From an uncultured Collinsella sp. (GTDB lineage: Bacteria > Actinomycetota > Coriobacteriia > Coriobacteriales > Coriobacteriaceae), in contig UQAU01000014.1 in assembly GCA_900539035.1 (NCBI GenBank), forward strand, positions 1-52,574: DNA of 52,574 nucleotides, written 5' to 3'. The notes beneath the pieces were generated by a model, which worked only from the letters and a program-made list of their open reading frames with translations, searched no databases and was not told where the DNA came from. Positions within the stretch are counted from its first letter, which is position 1. Each line of letters starts with the position of its first letter. Both the position numbers and the translations under genes were made by a program. Positions 7,923 through 15,966 of this stretch are shown in pieces.

Positions 7923-8018
7923 TCATCAGACCTTTTGAATTCGTCTGATGACTATAGCGTGTTTTGGAAAGGTCTGATGTTTCATTTTGAAATTTGTTCA
8001 AAATACATCTGATGTATT
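7923..8018. promoter_or_regulatory. Cluster of ATCAGAC/GTCTGAT operators for the divergent GntR regulator
   Basis: TCATCAGAC (7923-7931) and GTCTGATGA (7943-7951) form a perfect 9-bp inverted repeat with an 11-base spacer. A further half-site GGTCTGATGT lies at 7971-7980, and a palindrome AATACATC-T-GATGTATT at 8002-8018. They occupy the region between gntP (-) and gntR (+), as expected for an autoregulated FadR-type repressor controlling both directions. Binding by this regulator is inferred from position and symmetry. Confidence 0.65.
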
Positions 8019-8144
8019 TGGTAAACGGTCGTATTTGCGCTGCGAACGGTATATCTAAGCCGCTCGACTCAAATCCAGCGGCCAATATCACATCCGTGGT
8101 GCGCTAAAATAGCTCAGATGAATTTTGTAATGAAAGGTATAGCT

Positions 8145-8837
8145 ATGGCCCGCGCCGAATCGGGACTCCCCGAGCAAATATCGGAGAAAATCATTCAATT
8201 GATTCTGGATGAACACCTTGAGCAAGGCGATCGCCTGCCTAAGGAAACCGTGCTGGTCGAGCGCTTGGGCGCCGGCAGGAGCACCGTGCGCGAGGCCATG
8301 AAGTTGCTGCAGTCGCGCAATATCGTGCGCATTAAGCAGGGTTCGGGCACCTATGTGGCGTCAAACCCCGGCGTTGCCGACGACCCGCTGGGCTTTACCT
8401 TTATCGACGACAAGCAGCGTCTGGCGCGTGACCTACTCGAGGTGCGCTTTATGATCGAGCCGCAGATGGCACGCATGGCAGCCGAGCACGCAACCAACGA
8501 CCAGGTCGTCTGTATCAAAGAACTCTGCGACGAATCCGAGCGCCTGGCCGAGGCCGGTGAGGATTACTCCGCCGCCGACACCGCGTTCCACAATGCCATT
8601 GCCGAGAGCTCCGGAAACCTCGTCGTTCCCCGCCTGATGGGCGTGCTCAAGGCATCCGTCCCCCTCTTTATCGACGTGACCGGCAAAAAGCTCGTCGAGG
8701 AAACTATCCGCACGCACCGCGATGTGGCCGACGCCATCGCCTCGCGCAATCCCACCGCCGCGCACGACGCGATGTATCTGCACCTGGTGTATAACCGCAA
8801 CATGATTGCGGAGGGAGCAGAAGCAAAAGGCATTTAG
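8145..8837 (+). CDS. GntR-family (FadR subfamily) transcriptional regulator
   Basis: A 230-residue protein. The N-terminal winged helix (LVERLGAGRSTVREAMKLL, then IKQGSGTYVA) is followed by an all-helical FCD ligand domain from about residue 90, with the metal/ligand histidines visible in TAFHNAIAESSG, IRTHRDVADAI and HLVYNR. FCD regulators usually bind organic or sugar acids. The start at 8145 is chosen for AAAGG 7 bases upstream; an ATG at 8118 lacks a ribosome site. The gene diverges from the gntP-dehydratase unit and faces the operator cluster at 7923-8018, so it most likely represses that unit and itself, with the aldonate or its product as inducer. Confidence 0.9.
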   Translation: MARAESGLPEQISEKIIQLILDEHLEQGDRLPKETVLVERLGAGRSTVREAMKLLQSRNIVRIKQGSGTYVASNPGVADDPLGFTFIDDKQRLARDLLEVRFMIEPQMARMAAEHATNDQVVCIKELCDESERLAEAGEDYSAADTAFHNAIAESSGNLVVPRLMGVLKASVPLFIDVTGKKLVEETIRTHRDVADAIASRNPTAAHDAMYLHLVYNRNMIAEGAEAKGI

Positions 8838-8871
8838 GGCCCGACAATAATCTTTCTTTGGCAAAACGCAG

Positions 8872-8910
8872 GCGGCGGCTGCCCAACACACAGGGCAGCC
8901 GCCGCTTTTT
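8872..8910. terminator. Bidirectional terminator between gntR and the enoate reductase
   Basis: 13-bp perfect stem (8872-8884 with 8893-8905, arm GCGGCGGCTGCCC) followed on the plus strand by TTTTT (8906-8910), and on the minus strand by GCGTTTTGCC. It separates the convergent gntR and flavoprotein genes. Confidence 0.85.
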
Positions 8911-8936
8911 GCAATCGATTGGTGCAAAGGAGTTGA

Positions 8937-10886
8937 CTAAAGCTCGCAGGCAACCTTATAGCCATCGCCGATGGCGTCGCGGATGTTGCCGCACTTGTTG
9001 GCATCGCCCAGCACGTAGGTGGCAACGCCGGCTGCAGCCAGGTCGTCGGCCAGCTTGGTGTTGGGACGATAACCCATGGCAAGCACCAGCGTATCGGCAT
9101 CGGCGATGGTGTGGATCTCGCCGTCCTTTTCGTAGCTGATGGTATCCTCGGTGATCTCGGTCACCTTGGCCTCGGTCAGCACGTGGACGCCCTTTGAGAG
9201 CATGCGCGTGATGAGCACCGCGCGGCCGGCGCCGCCCTCGTTGGCGGCGAGCGTCTTGGTCATCTCGATAACAGTGACATCGCGGTTGGCCGGCGACAGG
9301 TCGTTGACCAGCGGAGCCAGGTAATCGGCCGTCTCGCAACCGACGGTGCCGCCGCCCACGATGACGATCTTCTTACCCGGGAAAGCCTTGCCACCCAGCA
9401 GGTCGTCAGCCGTCATAACCTGTTTAAAGCCCTGCATGAAGGCCGGGACGATGGGCTCGGCGCCATAAGCCAGGACGACCTCGTAGCCGGCGTAGTCGCG
9501 CTGAATATCCTCGGCAGTAAGCTCGGTGCCAAATACGCACTTCACGCCAGCCTCAGCAAGACGGCGATACTGGTACTTGATCACGCGGGTGAGTTCCTGC
9601 TTTGCCGGCGGAACGGCTGCGATGCGCATCTCGCCGCCCGGCTCGTCCTGCTTATCCACGAGTACCACGTTGTGGCCGCACTTGGCGGCAATGTAGGCTG
9701 CCTCCATGCCCGCAGGACCAGCGCCCACAACGAGCACGTTCTTGGCCTCGGCGGCAGGCTCGTAGCCGGCCTCGTCGCGCTCCACGTCCGGGTTGACGGT
9801 GCAGGAGATGCGCTTGCCAAACATAATGCCGTTCAGGCAGCGCAGGCAACCGATGCAGGGGCGGATGTCGTCGGCGTTGCCGGCAGCGGCCTTGTTGCAG
9901 AACTCGGCATCGCACAGATTGGCGCGGCCCATCATGCAGATGTCGGCAGCGCCGTCCTCGATCAGCTCCTCGGCGATCCAGGCCTCGTTGATACGTCCGA
10001 CGGTGGCGACGGGAATGTTGACGTGCTTTTTAATCTCGCGCGAGCAGGCGGCGTGCGAGGCCTGCTGGGTACCGGCGGCGGGAATCGCGGAGCCGCGCTT
10101 GATGGTGGTGCCGCCCGACACATGAATCATGTCGACGCCGGCCTTCTCCAGGCGACGTGAGACGTAGATCATGTCGTTGAGGGTCAGGCCGCCATCGGTG
10201 TACTCGTCGCCCGAGATACGGACGTCGATGATAAAGTCCTTGCCGCAGCGCTCGCGGATCTCGGCGATGACCTCGAGCAAAAAACGCATGCGGGCGTCGA
10301 GCGAGCCGCCATACTCATCGGTACGTTTGTTGTAGAGCGGGGTCAAAAAGCCGCCAAGCATGCCGTGGGCATGCGCCGCATGGACCTCGACGCCATCGAC
10401 GCCAGCCTTTTGCATACGCACAGCGGCGTCGCCAAACTGATGCGTGAGCTCGTGAATCTCGTCGACCGTGATGGGGCGCGGTGCCTCGCGGGCGTAAGAC
10501 GGGCCCACAAAGGACGGAGCGATCAGGCGCGGCGTGCCCGGAATGTTAAAGGCCATGTAGGCGGGGTGGAAGAGCTGCGGCATGATCTTGCAGCCATACT
10601 CGTGGACGGCCGCGGCGAGCTTTTCCCAGCCGGGGATAAACGTGTCGTCGTAGCAGCACATATCACCCGGCAGATAGGTATAGGTGGGCTCGACCGTCAC
10701 GACCTCGGTGATGATGAGGCCCACGCCGCCCTTGGCGCGGGCACGGTAATGATCGACCAAGTCATCGGTCACATAGCCATGATCGGCCAGGTTGGTGGAC
10801 ACCGGCGGCATAAAGACGCGGTTCTTGACCTCGGTTGTACCGACCCTGATCGGGCTAAAGAGCATCGGGTAGGCAGAGGACTCCAT
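8937..10886 (-). CDS. NADH:flavin oxidoreductase with 4Fe-4S cluster and FAD domain (2,4-dienoyl-CoA reductase/enoate reductase type)
   Basis: A 649-residue three-part enzyme. An Old Yellow Enzyme TIM barrel for FMN spans roughly residues 1-340. A 4Fe-4S site follows, with Cys344, Cys347, Cys350 and Cys362 (CIGCLRC plus a distal Cys). The C-terminal FAD/NAD(P) half carries GAGPAGMEAA and a second dinucleotide fold VIVGGGTVGCETA. This is the architecture of FadH, enoate reductases and bile-acid or steroid-reducing flavoenzymes of gut anaerobes. It reduces activated C=C bonds in the cytoplasm; the substrate cannot be read from sequence. The start at 10886 follows AAAGGAAG; the longer frame to 10973 is unsupported. 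It appears monocistronic. Confidence 0.9.
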   Translation of the reverse strand: MESSAYPMLFSPIRVGTTEVKNRVFMPPVSTNLADHGYVTDDLVDHYRARAKGGVGLIITEVVTVEPTYTYLPGDMCCYDDTFIPGWEKLAAAVHEYGCKIMPQLFHPAYMAFNIPGTPRLIAPSFVGPSYAREAPRPITVDEIHELTHQFGDAAVRMQKAGVDGVEVHAAHAHGMLGGFLTPLYNKRTDEYGGSLDARMRFLLEVIAEIRERCGKDFIIDVRISGDEYTDGGLTLNDMIYVSRRLEKAGVDMIHVSGGTTIKRGSAIPAAGTQQASHAACSREIKKHVNIPVATVGRINEAWIAEELIEDGAADICMMGRANLCDAEFCNKAAAGNADDIRPCIGCLRCLNGIMFGKRISCTVNPDVERDEAGYEPAAEAKNVLVVGAGPAGMEAAYIAAKCGHNVVLVDKQDEPGGEMRIAAVPPAKQELTRVIKYQYRRLAEAGVKCVFGTELTAEDIQRDYAGYEVVLAYGAEPIVPAFMQGFKQVMTADDLLGGKAFPGKKIVIVGGGTVGCETADYLAPLVNDLSPANRDVTVIEMTKTLAANEGGAGRAVLITRMLSKGVHVLTEAKVTEITEDTISYEKDGEIHTIADADTLVLAMGYRPNTKLADDLAAAGVATYVLGDANKCGNIRDAIGDGYKVACEL

Positions 10887-10999
10887 ACAGGCTTCCTTTC
10901 GTTTGAGCCGCTCGGCGGCAGTTGCTAACGTACCTATCGTATCAGTATCCGCTGCATTCGCACTCGCTCGCACCCCCCACCTTCAATCCCGACCCTCAC

Positions 11000-11081
11000 A
11001 AAAAAGTTGCGGTGGAATACGGAGTAGGTGAGGCTTTTGACAGGCAAAACAGTCCGTATTTCACCGCAACTGATGGGCGGG
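11000..11081 (-). terminator. Repeated hairpin element, copy 1: kdpC terminator
   Basis: 18-bp stem (11006-11023 with 11053-11070, arm starting GTTGCGGTGGAATACGGA) with one G-T pair and a 29-base loop. On the minus strand it is followed by TTTTTT, making it a good terminator 65 bases past kdpC. Stem, most of the loop and the flank TGATGGGCGGG are nearly identical to the copy at 19410-19490, and a partial copy lies at 79-104. Confidence 0.8.
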
Positions 11082-11134
11082 GTGGACTTGAGGGCTCAGA
11101 TAGTCAGTCATGCCCTCATCCGCCACTCCCTCAC

Positions 11135-11725
11135 CTACAGCGCGCCGTCCAGCATAAGGTTCACCTTGAGCACGTTGACCGTGGGCTCGCCGAACACGCC
11201 GAGGAAACGGCCCTTGGTGCACGCGGCAATGATGTCGCGCACCTCGTCCCCACTTTTGCCCGTGGCCTTGGCAAGGCGCGGGACCTGGTACTCGGCGGCA
11301 TCGGGAGAGATCTCGGGGTCGAGCCCTGAGCCGGAACACGTCACCAGGTCGACGGGCACAGCGTCCATATCGGCATCGGGGTTGGCGGCGCGGATCTTCT
11401 TCACGCGCGCATCCACAAGCTGCCGGTACTCCTCACTCGCCGGGGACAAATTGGACGGGGCGCTGTAGGCCATGAGCCCGCCGTCCTCCCCCTCGACGAT
11501 AGTCACGTTCTGGATGCGGCCCCACATGTGGTCCTCATCCTCAAAGTTCTGGCCGATCAGCTCGGATCCCACGATCTTGTCGTCGACCTTAATGAGCGAA
11601 CCGTTCGCCTGATACGGGAACGCAACCTGGGCGATGCCGGTCACGACGAGCGTATAGCCCAGGCCGCAGACAACGGTAAACAGCGCGAACACGCCCAGTG
11701 CGCGCGATGCAACACCTTTGAACAT
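11135..11725 (-). CDS. kdpC: Potassium-transporting ATPase subunit C
   Basis: A 196-residue KdpC with the single N-terminal TM helix (LGVFALFTVVCGLGYTLVVTGIAQ) and the conserved NLSPASEEY and DLVTCSGSGLDPEISPDAA blocks. KdpC stabilises the KdpA-KdpB complex in the membrane. The start at 11725 overlaps the end of its own ribosome site (GTGGAGG); the ATG 12 bases upstream would leave none. It is the last gene of kdpFABC, 12 bases after kdpB, and is followed by a terminator. Confidence 0.95.
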   Translation of the reverse strand: MFKGVASRALGVFALFTVVCGLGYTLVVTGIAQVAFPYQANGSLIKVDDKIVGSELIGQNFEDEDHMWGRIQNVTIVEGEDGGLMAYSAPSNLSPASEEYRQLVDARVKKIRAANPDADMDAVPVDLVTCSGSGLDPEISPDAAEYQVPRLAKATGKSGDEVRDIIAACTKGRFLGVFGEPTVNVLKVNLMLDGAL

Positions 11726-11737
11726 ACAAACCTCCAC

Positions 11738-13792
11738 TTACATAATGCCGCAGAACGCGAGCAGCATGTCGATGAGCTTGATGAATACGAACGGGGCAAC
11801 GATGCCGCCCAGACCCCACACGAGCAGGTTGTGGGTCAGCAGCTGTCCGGACGGGACCTCGCGATACTTAACGCCCTTCAGCGCGGCCGGGATCAGCGCG
11901 ACGATAACGAGCGCGTTATAGATGATGGCCGAAAGAACCGCGGACAGCGGGCTTGCCAGACCGAGGATGTTGAGGGCGTCCAACCCGGGGTAGATCGGCG
12001 AGAACAGGGCCGGGATGATAGCGAAGTACTTCGCCATGTCGTTGGCCACCGAGAAGGTCGTGAGCGAACCGCGGGTCATGAGCAGCTGCTTGCCGATACG
12101 CACGACCTCGATGAGCTTGGTGGGGCTGGAGTCGAGGTCGACCATGTTGCCGGCCTCCTTGGCAGCCTGGGTGCCCGTGTTCATGGCCACGGCGACGTCG
12201 GCCTGGGCCAGAGCGGGCGCGTCGTTGGTGCCGTCGCCGGTCATGGCGACCAGGTGCCCCTCACGCTGGAACTCGCGGATCTTCTCGAGCTTGCCTTCAG
12301 GGGTGGCCTCGGCCAGGAAGTCGTCAACGCCGGCCTCGGCGGCGATTGCCGCGGCGGTGAGCGGGTTGTCGCCCGTCACCATGATGGTCTTGATGCCCAT
12401 CTTGCGCAGGTCGGCGAACTTCTCCTTAACGCCGGACTTGATGATGTCCTTGAGGTACACAACGCCCAGCACGCGGCAGTTCTTGGTCACGACCAGCGGG
12501 GTGCCGCCGGCCTTGGCGATGCGTTCGACGGCCTCGTCGCACTCCTTTGAGAACACGCCGCCGGCTGCCTCCACATAGGTGCGCACGGAATCGGCAGCGC
12601 CTTTGCGGATCTCATTGCCCTCGTAGTTCACGCCGGACATACGCGTTGCCGCGGTGAACGGGATAAACTCCATACCCTTATCCTCGAGTGTGCGGCCGCG
12701 CAGACCGAACTGCTCCTTGGCGAGGACGACGATGGAGCGGCCCTCGGGGGTCTCGTCGGCCAGCGAGGAAAGCTGGGCGGCATCGGCCAGCTCCGCGGGA
12801 TCGACGCCGTCGACCGGGATGAACTCGGCGGCTTGGCGGTTACCCAGGGTGATGGTGCCGGTCTTGTCGAGCATGAGGATGTCGACGTCGCCGGCGGCCT
12901 CGATGGCGCGGCCGGACATGGCCAGCACGTTGGCCTCGTTCAGACGGCTCATGCCGGCGATGCCGATGGCGGAAAGAAGGGCGCCGATGGTAGTAGGAGC
13001 CAGGCACACGAGCAGCGCCACGAGCGTGGTCACGGCCGTGGGGTTGTCCATGTCGTTAAGACCGACCGAGAAGCAGGAGTAACAATACAGGGCCAGCGTG
13101 ACCAGGATAAAGACGATGGAGAGGGCCACCAGGAAGATCTCCAGAGCGATCTCGTTAGGGGTCTTCTTGCGCGCGGCACCCTCGACCATCGCGATCATCT
13201 TGTCCAGGAAGCTCTGGCCGGGCTCACTGGAGATCTTGACGATGATCCAGTCGGACAGCACCGTGGTACCGCCGGTAACGGCAGAGCGGTCGCCGCCGGC
13301 CTCGCGGACCACGGGGGCGGACTCGCCGGTGATGGCGGACTCGTCAACGGAAGCAGCGCCCTCGATGACGTCGCCGTCGCCGGGAATCTGCTCGCCGGCG
13401 CGTACGATCACCAGGTCGCCGCGCGCGAGCTCGGTGCCGGGAACGACGGTGAAGTGCTCCTTGTCCTCAACGGACTCGATGCGATGGGCCTCGACATCCT
13501 TCTTGGCCGCACGCAGGGAATCGGCCTGGGCCTTACCGCGGCCCTCGGCAAGCGCCTCGGCGAAGTTCGAGAACAGGTCGGTAAGCCACAGGATGACCGC
13601 GATGGCGACCACATAGTAGGTGGGCACACCCGCGTCCTGCACACCGAAAATGGAAGCGACGGCCAGGACGGAGGTCATGACGGCGGAAAGCCACACCAGG
13701 AACATAACCGGGTTTTGAATCTGGACGCGAGGATCCAGCTTGGCAAACGAGTCGCGGACCGCGCGGCCCATCATGTCTTTTTGCATAGTCAT
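11738..13792 (-). CDS. kdpB: Potassium-transporting P-type ATPase subunit B
   Basis: A 684-residue P-type ATPase. Phosphorylation motif DKTGTITLGN with Asp309 (family position ~307), TGES actuator loop (AITGESAPV), KGAAD nucleotide-binding motif and the hinge TGDGTNDAPALAQADVAVAMN are all intact. It hydrolyses ATP to drive K+ import through KdpA. The start at 13792 follows AAAGGAGGGCGC; the frame extends to 13816 but overlaps that site. It is co-transcribed after kdpA (16-base gap) and before kdpC. Confidence 0.97.
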   Translation of the reverse strand: MTMQKDMMGRAVRDSFAKLDPRVQIQNPVMFLVWLSAVMTSVLAVASIFGVQDAGVPTYYVVAIAVILWLTDLFSNFAEALAEGRGKAQADSLRAAKKDVEAHRIESVEDKEHFTVVPGTELARGDLVIVRAGEQIPGDGDVIEGAASVDESAITGESAPVVREAGGDRSAVTGGTTVLSDWIIVKISSEPGQSFLDKMIAMVEGAARKKTPNEIALEIFLVALSIVFILVTLALYCYSCFSVGLNDMDNPTAVTTLVALLVCLAPTTIGALLSAIGIAGMSRLNEANVLAMSGRAIEAAGDVDILMLDKTGTITLGNRQAAEFIPVDGVDPAELADAAQLSSLADETPEGRSIVVLAKEQFGLRGRTLEDKGMEFIPFTAATRMSGVNYEGNEIRKGAADSVRTYVEAAGGVFSKECDEAVERIAKAGGTPLVVTKNCRVLGVVYLKDIIKSGVKEKFADLRKMGIKTIMVTGDNPLTAAAIAAEAGVDDFLAEATPEGKLEKIREFQREGHLVAMTGDGTNDAPALAQADVAVAMNTGTQAAKEAGNMVDLDSSPTKLIEVVRIGKQLLMTRGSLTTFSVANDMAKYFAIIPALFSPIYPGLDALNILGLASPLSAVLSAIIYNALVIVALIPAALKGVKYREVPSGQLLTHNLLVWGLGGIVAPFVFIKLIDMLLAFCGIM

Positions 13793-13808
13793 AAATCTGC
13801 GCCCTCCT

Positions 13809-15632
13809 TTACGCAATCATCTGGAAGAACTCGGCAACGGGGCCAAGCGCCAGGGCCGGGAAGAAGCTCAGGGCACCGATCAGCAGAACGATGAACACGA
13901 GCAGGAATACGAACATGCCGTTGGTGGTAGACAGGGTACCGGCGCTCTCGGCGACCTTGCCCTTCTTGGCCAGCGAGCCGGCGATAGCCAGCGTACCGAT
14001 GATGGGCATGAAGCGGGCGAACAGCATCTCGAGGCCGAGCATGACGTTGATCCAGGGAATGTTGCAGTTCATGCCTGCAAACGCCGAGCCGTTGTTGCCG
14101 CCGCATGAGGTGAAGGCATACAGCGCCTCGGAGAAGCCGTGCGCGCCACCATTGTTGAGCTGGTCGGCAAGACCGGGCACCATGCAGGCGATGGCCGAGC
14201 ACACCAGAATGGCAAACGGAGTTGCCAAGCACAGGACAACTGCCCAGCGCATCTCGCCCGGCTCGATCTTCTTGCCCAGGAACTCAGGCGTGCGTCCGAC
14301 CATGAGGCCGGCGATGAACACTGTGAGGATGGCGAAGCCGATCATGCCGTACAGGCCGCAGCCCACGCCGCCGAAGACGACCTCGCCCAGAGCAATCTGG
14401 AGCATCTGGACAAAACCGCCCAGCGGGGTGTAGGAGTCGTGCATGGAGTTAACCGAGCCGTTGGAAGCAGCCGTCGTGAAAGCGGACCAGGTAGAAGAGG
14501 AGGCGATACCGAAACGGCTCTCCTTGCCTTCCATGTTGCCGCCGGCCTGGCCGTCGGTCATCTCGATATTGACCGCTCCGCCATCGGCCAGCTGCGGGGT
14601 GCCCGCATGCTCGTTGACGGCGATGATGCCGGTGAAGATCACCAGCAGGATGAACATGGCGGCAAAGATGGCCTTGCCCTGCTTGGTGTTCTTGACGCCG
14701 ATACCGAAGGCGAAGCAACAGGCGGCCGGGATCAGCAGCAGGCTGGTCATCTCGATGATGTTGGTGAAGGCACTGGGGTTCTCATACGGATGGGCGGAGT
14801 TCACGCCGAAGAAGCCGCCGCCGTTGGTGCCGGACTGCTTGATGGCGACCTGAGGAGCCGCGGGACCCTGGGGCAGGAACTGCTCGGTGACCACGCGCGC
14901 GCCCTCGACAACCTTGCCGTCGACCTTGACCGTGTCGCCCTCAATCTGGGCGCCGTCGATGACGCTCCAGCCGCCGTCTGCATTAGACTGAACAGCGACG
15001 GGTTCTACGAGCTCAGCCTTCTGAGCCGGCTGGAAGTTGGAGATGACGCCACCGGCAGCCAGGCAGATGCCGAACACGAGGTTCAGCGGGATGAGCACAT
15101 ACAGGACGGTGCGGGTGAGGTCGACCCAGAAGGAACCCAGACCCTGCTCCTTGACCTGACGGAAGCCGCGGATCAGCGCGAACATGACCGCGATACCGGT
15201 GCCAGCGGAAACGAAGTTCTGCACAGTGAGACCCATGAACTGCACAAGGTAGGACAGGGTGGTCTCACCGGAGTAGGACTGCCAGTTGGTGTTGGTTATG
15301 AAGGAAGCAGCCGTATTGAACGACAGGTCCCATGACACACCCGGCAGGTGCTGGGGATTGCCTGGCAAGAAGGACTGAAGCGCCTGGAGCGCCACAAGAG
15401 TCACGAGGCCGATCCCCGAAAAGACCAGCACGCTCGCCAGATAGCGCCTACACCCCATCTGTTCTGCCGCGTCGATGCGAAGCAGACGATAGACGCCACG
15501 CTCCACAGGAGCAATCACAGGCGACAGGAACGTATGCTCACCATCCATGATATGGGCCATGAACCGACCGAGCGGAACGGCCAGGACGACGAGTACGGCA
15601 AAGTACAAGATGTACTGAATCGCAGCGTCCAT
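13809..15632 (-). CDS. kdpA: Potassium-transporting ATPase subunit A (K+ channel-like)
   Basis: A 607-residue KdpA, longer than the ~557 residues of the E. coli protein. The extra length is mainly hydrophilic sequence between TM segments (around residues 205-260 and 340-375). Conserved blocks include SFITNTNWQSYSGETTLS, GTNGGGFFGVNSAHPYENP and the selectivity-filter region TSCGGNNGSAFAGMN. It binds K+ from the outside and passes it to KdpB. ATG at 15632 follows GAGGAGTG, which overlaps the end of kdpF. Confidence 0.97.
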   Translation of the reverse strand: MDAAIQYILYFAVLVVLAVPLGRFMAHIMDGEHTFLSPVIAPVERGVYRLLRIDAAEQMGCRRYLASVLVFSGIGLVTLVALQALQSFLPGNPQHLPGVSWDLSFNTAASFITNTNWQSYSGETTLSYLVQFMGLTVQNFVSAGTGIAVMFALIRGFRQVKEQGLGSFWVDLTRTVLYVLIPLNLVFGICLAAGGVISNFQPAQKAELVEPVAVQSNADGGWSVIDGAQIEGDTVKVDGKVVEGARVVTEQFLPQGPAAPQVAIKQSGTNGGGFFGVNSAHPYENPSAFTNIIEMTSLLLIPAACCFAFGIGVKNTKQGKAIFAAMFILLVIFTGIIAVNEHAGTPQLADGGAVNIEMTDGQAGGNMEGKESRFGIASSSTWSAFTTAASNGSVNSMHDSYTPLGGFVQMLQIALGEVVFGGVGCGLYGMIGFAILTVFIAGLMVGRTPEFLGKKIEPGEMRWAVVLCLATPFAILVCSAIACMVPGLADQLNNGGAHGFSEALYAFTSCGGNNGSAFAGMNCNIPWINVMLGLEMLFARFMPIIGTLAIAGSLAKKGKVAESAGTLSTTNGMFVFLLVFIVLLIGALSFFPALALGPVAEFFQMIA

Positions 15633-15635
15633 AGT

Positions 15636-15722
15636 TTACGAATCACTCCTCATCAGAATGTAGATGTAATAGATAAGAAGTCCAATGCAGACGACTCCGA
15701 TGATGGGAATGAGGATGTCCAT
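15636..15722 (-). CDS. kdpF: KdpF small membrane subunit
   Basis: A 28-residue, single-TM peptide beginning MDILIPIIGVVCIGLLIYYI, just upstream of kdpA with a 3-base gap. It is preceded by AAAGGGGCGG. Size, hydrophobicity and position match KdpF, which stabilises the Kdp complex. It is too short for ordinary gene callers; the assignment rests on position and composition. Confidence 0.8.
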   Translation of the reverse strand: MDILIPIIGVVCIGLLIYYIYILMRSDS

Positions 15723-15966
15723 TTACCGCCCCTTTCACACGCGGTCCGATGTCTCGGACGCCTGCCCTCGCAAGCGTCTGGGGACAGTAAACGCTTCTAG
15801 GGATTAAAGAGGCGTGAGGGCCGGGGCTCACGTCCTTAAGATGCCGTAAAGATGCAGGTAGAAAGCACTATTGCAGCTGCAGTGCGCCTATACTCGACCT
15901 CGCGAGCATACAGTGGTGTCTTCACCGCGTATGCACGCATGGACAACGCTTCAGAAAGGCTACGCT
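15723..15966. promoter_or_regulatory. Divergent kdpFABC/kdpDE control region
   Basis: 244 bases between two divergent operons that must hold both promoters. A small stem CGTGAG (15813-15818) with CTCACG (15827-15832) is the only clear symmetry. I see no convincing KdpE box or c-di-AMP riboswitch consensus here. Confidence 0.5.

Noticed and set aside
15723..15966. c-di-AMP (ydaO-type) riboswitch upstream of kdp
   Set aside because: Expected by analogy with some K+ transporters, but the conserved sequence blocks are not present on either strand.
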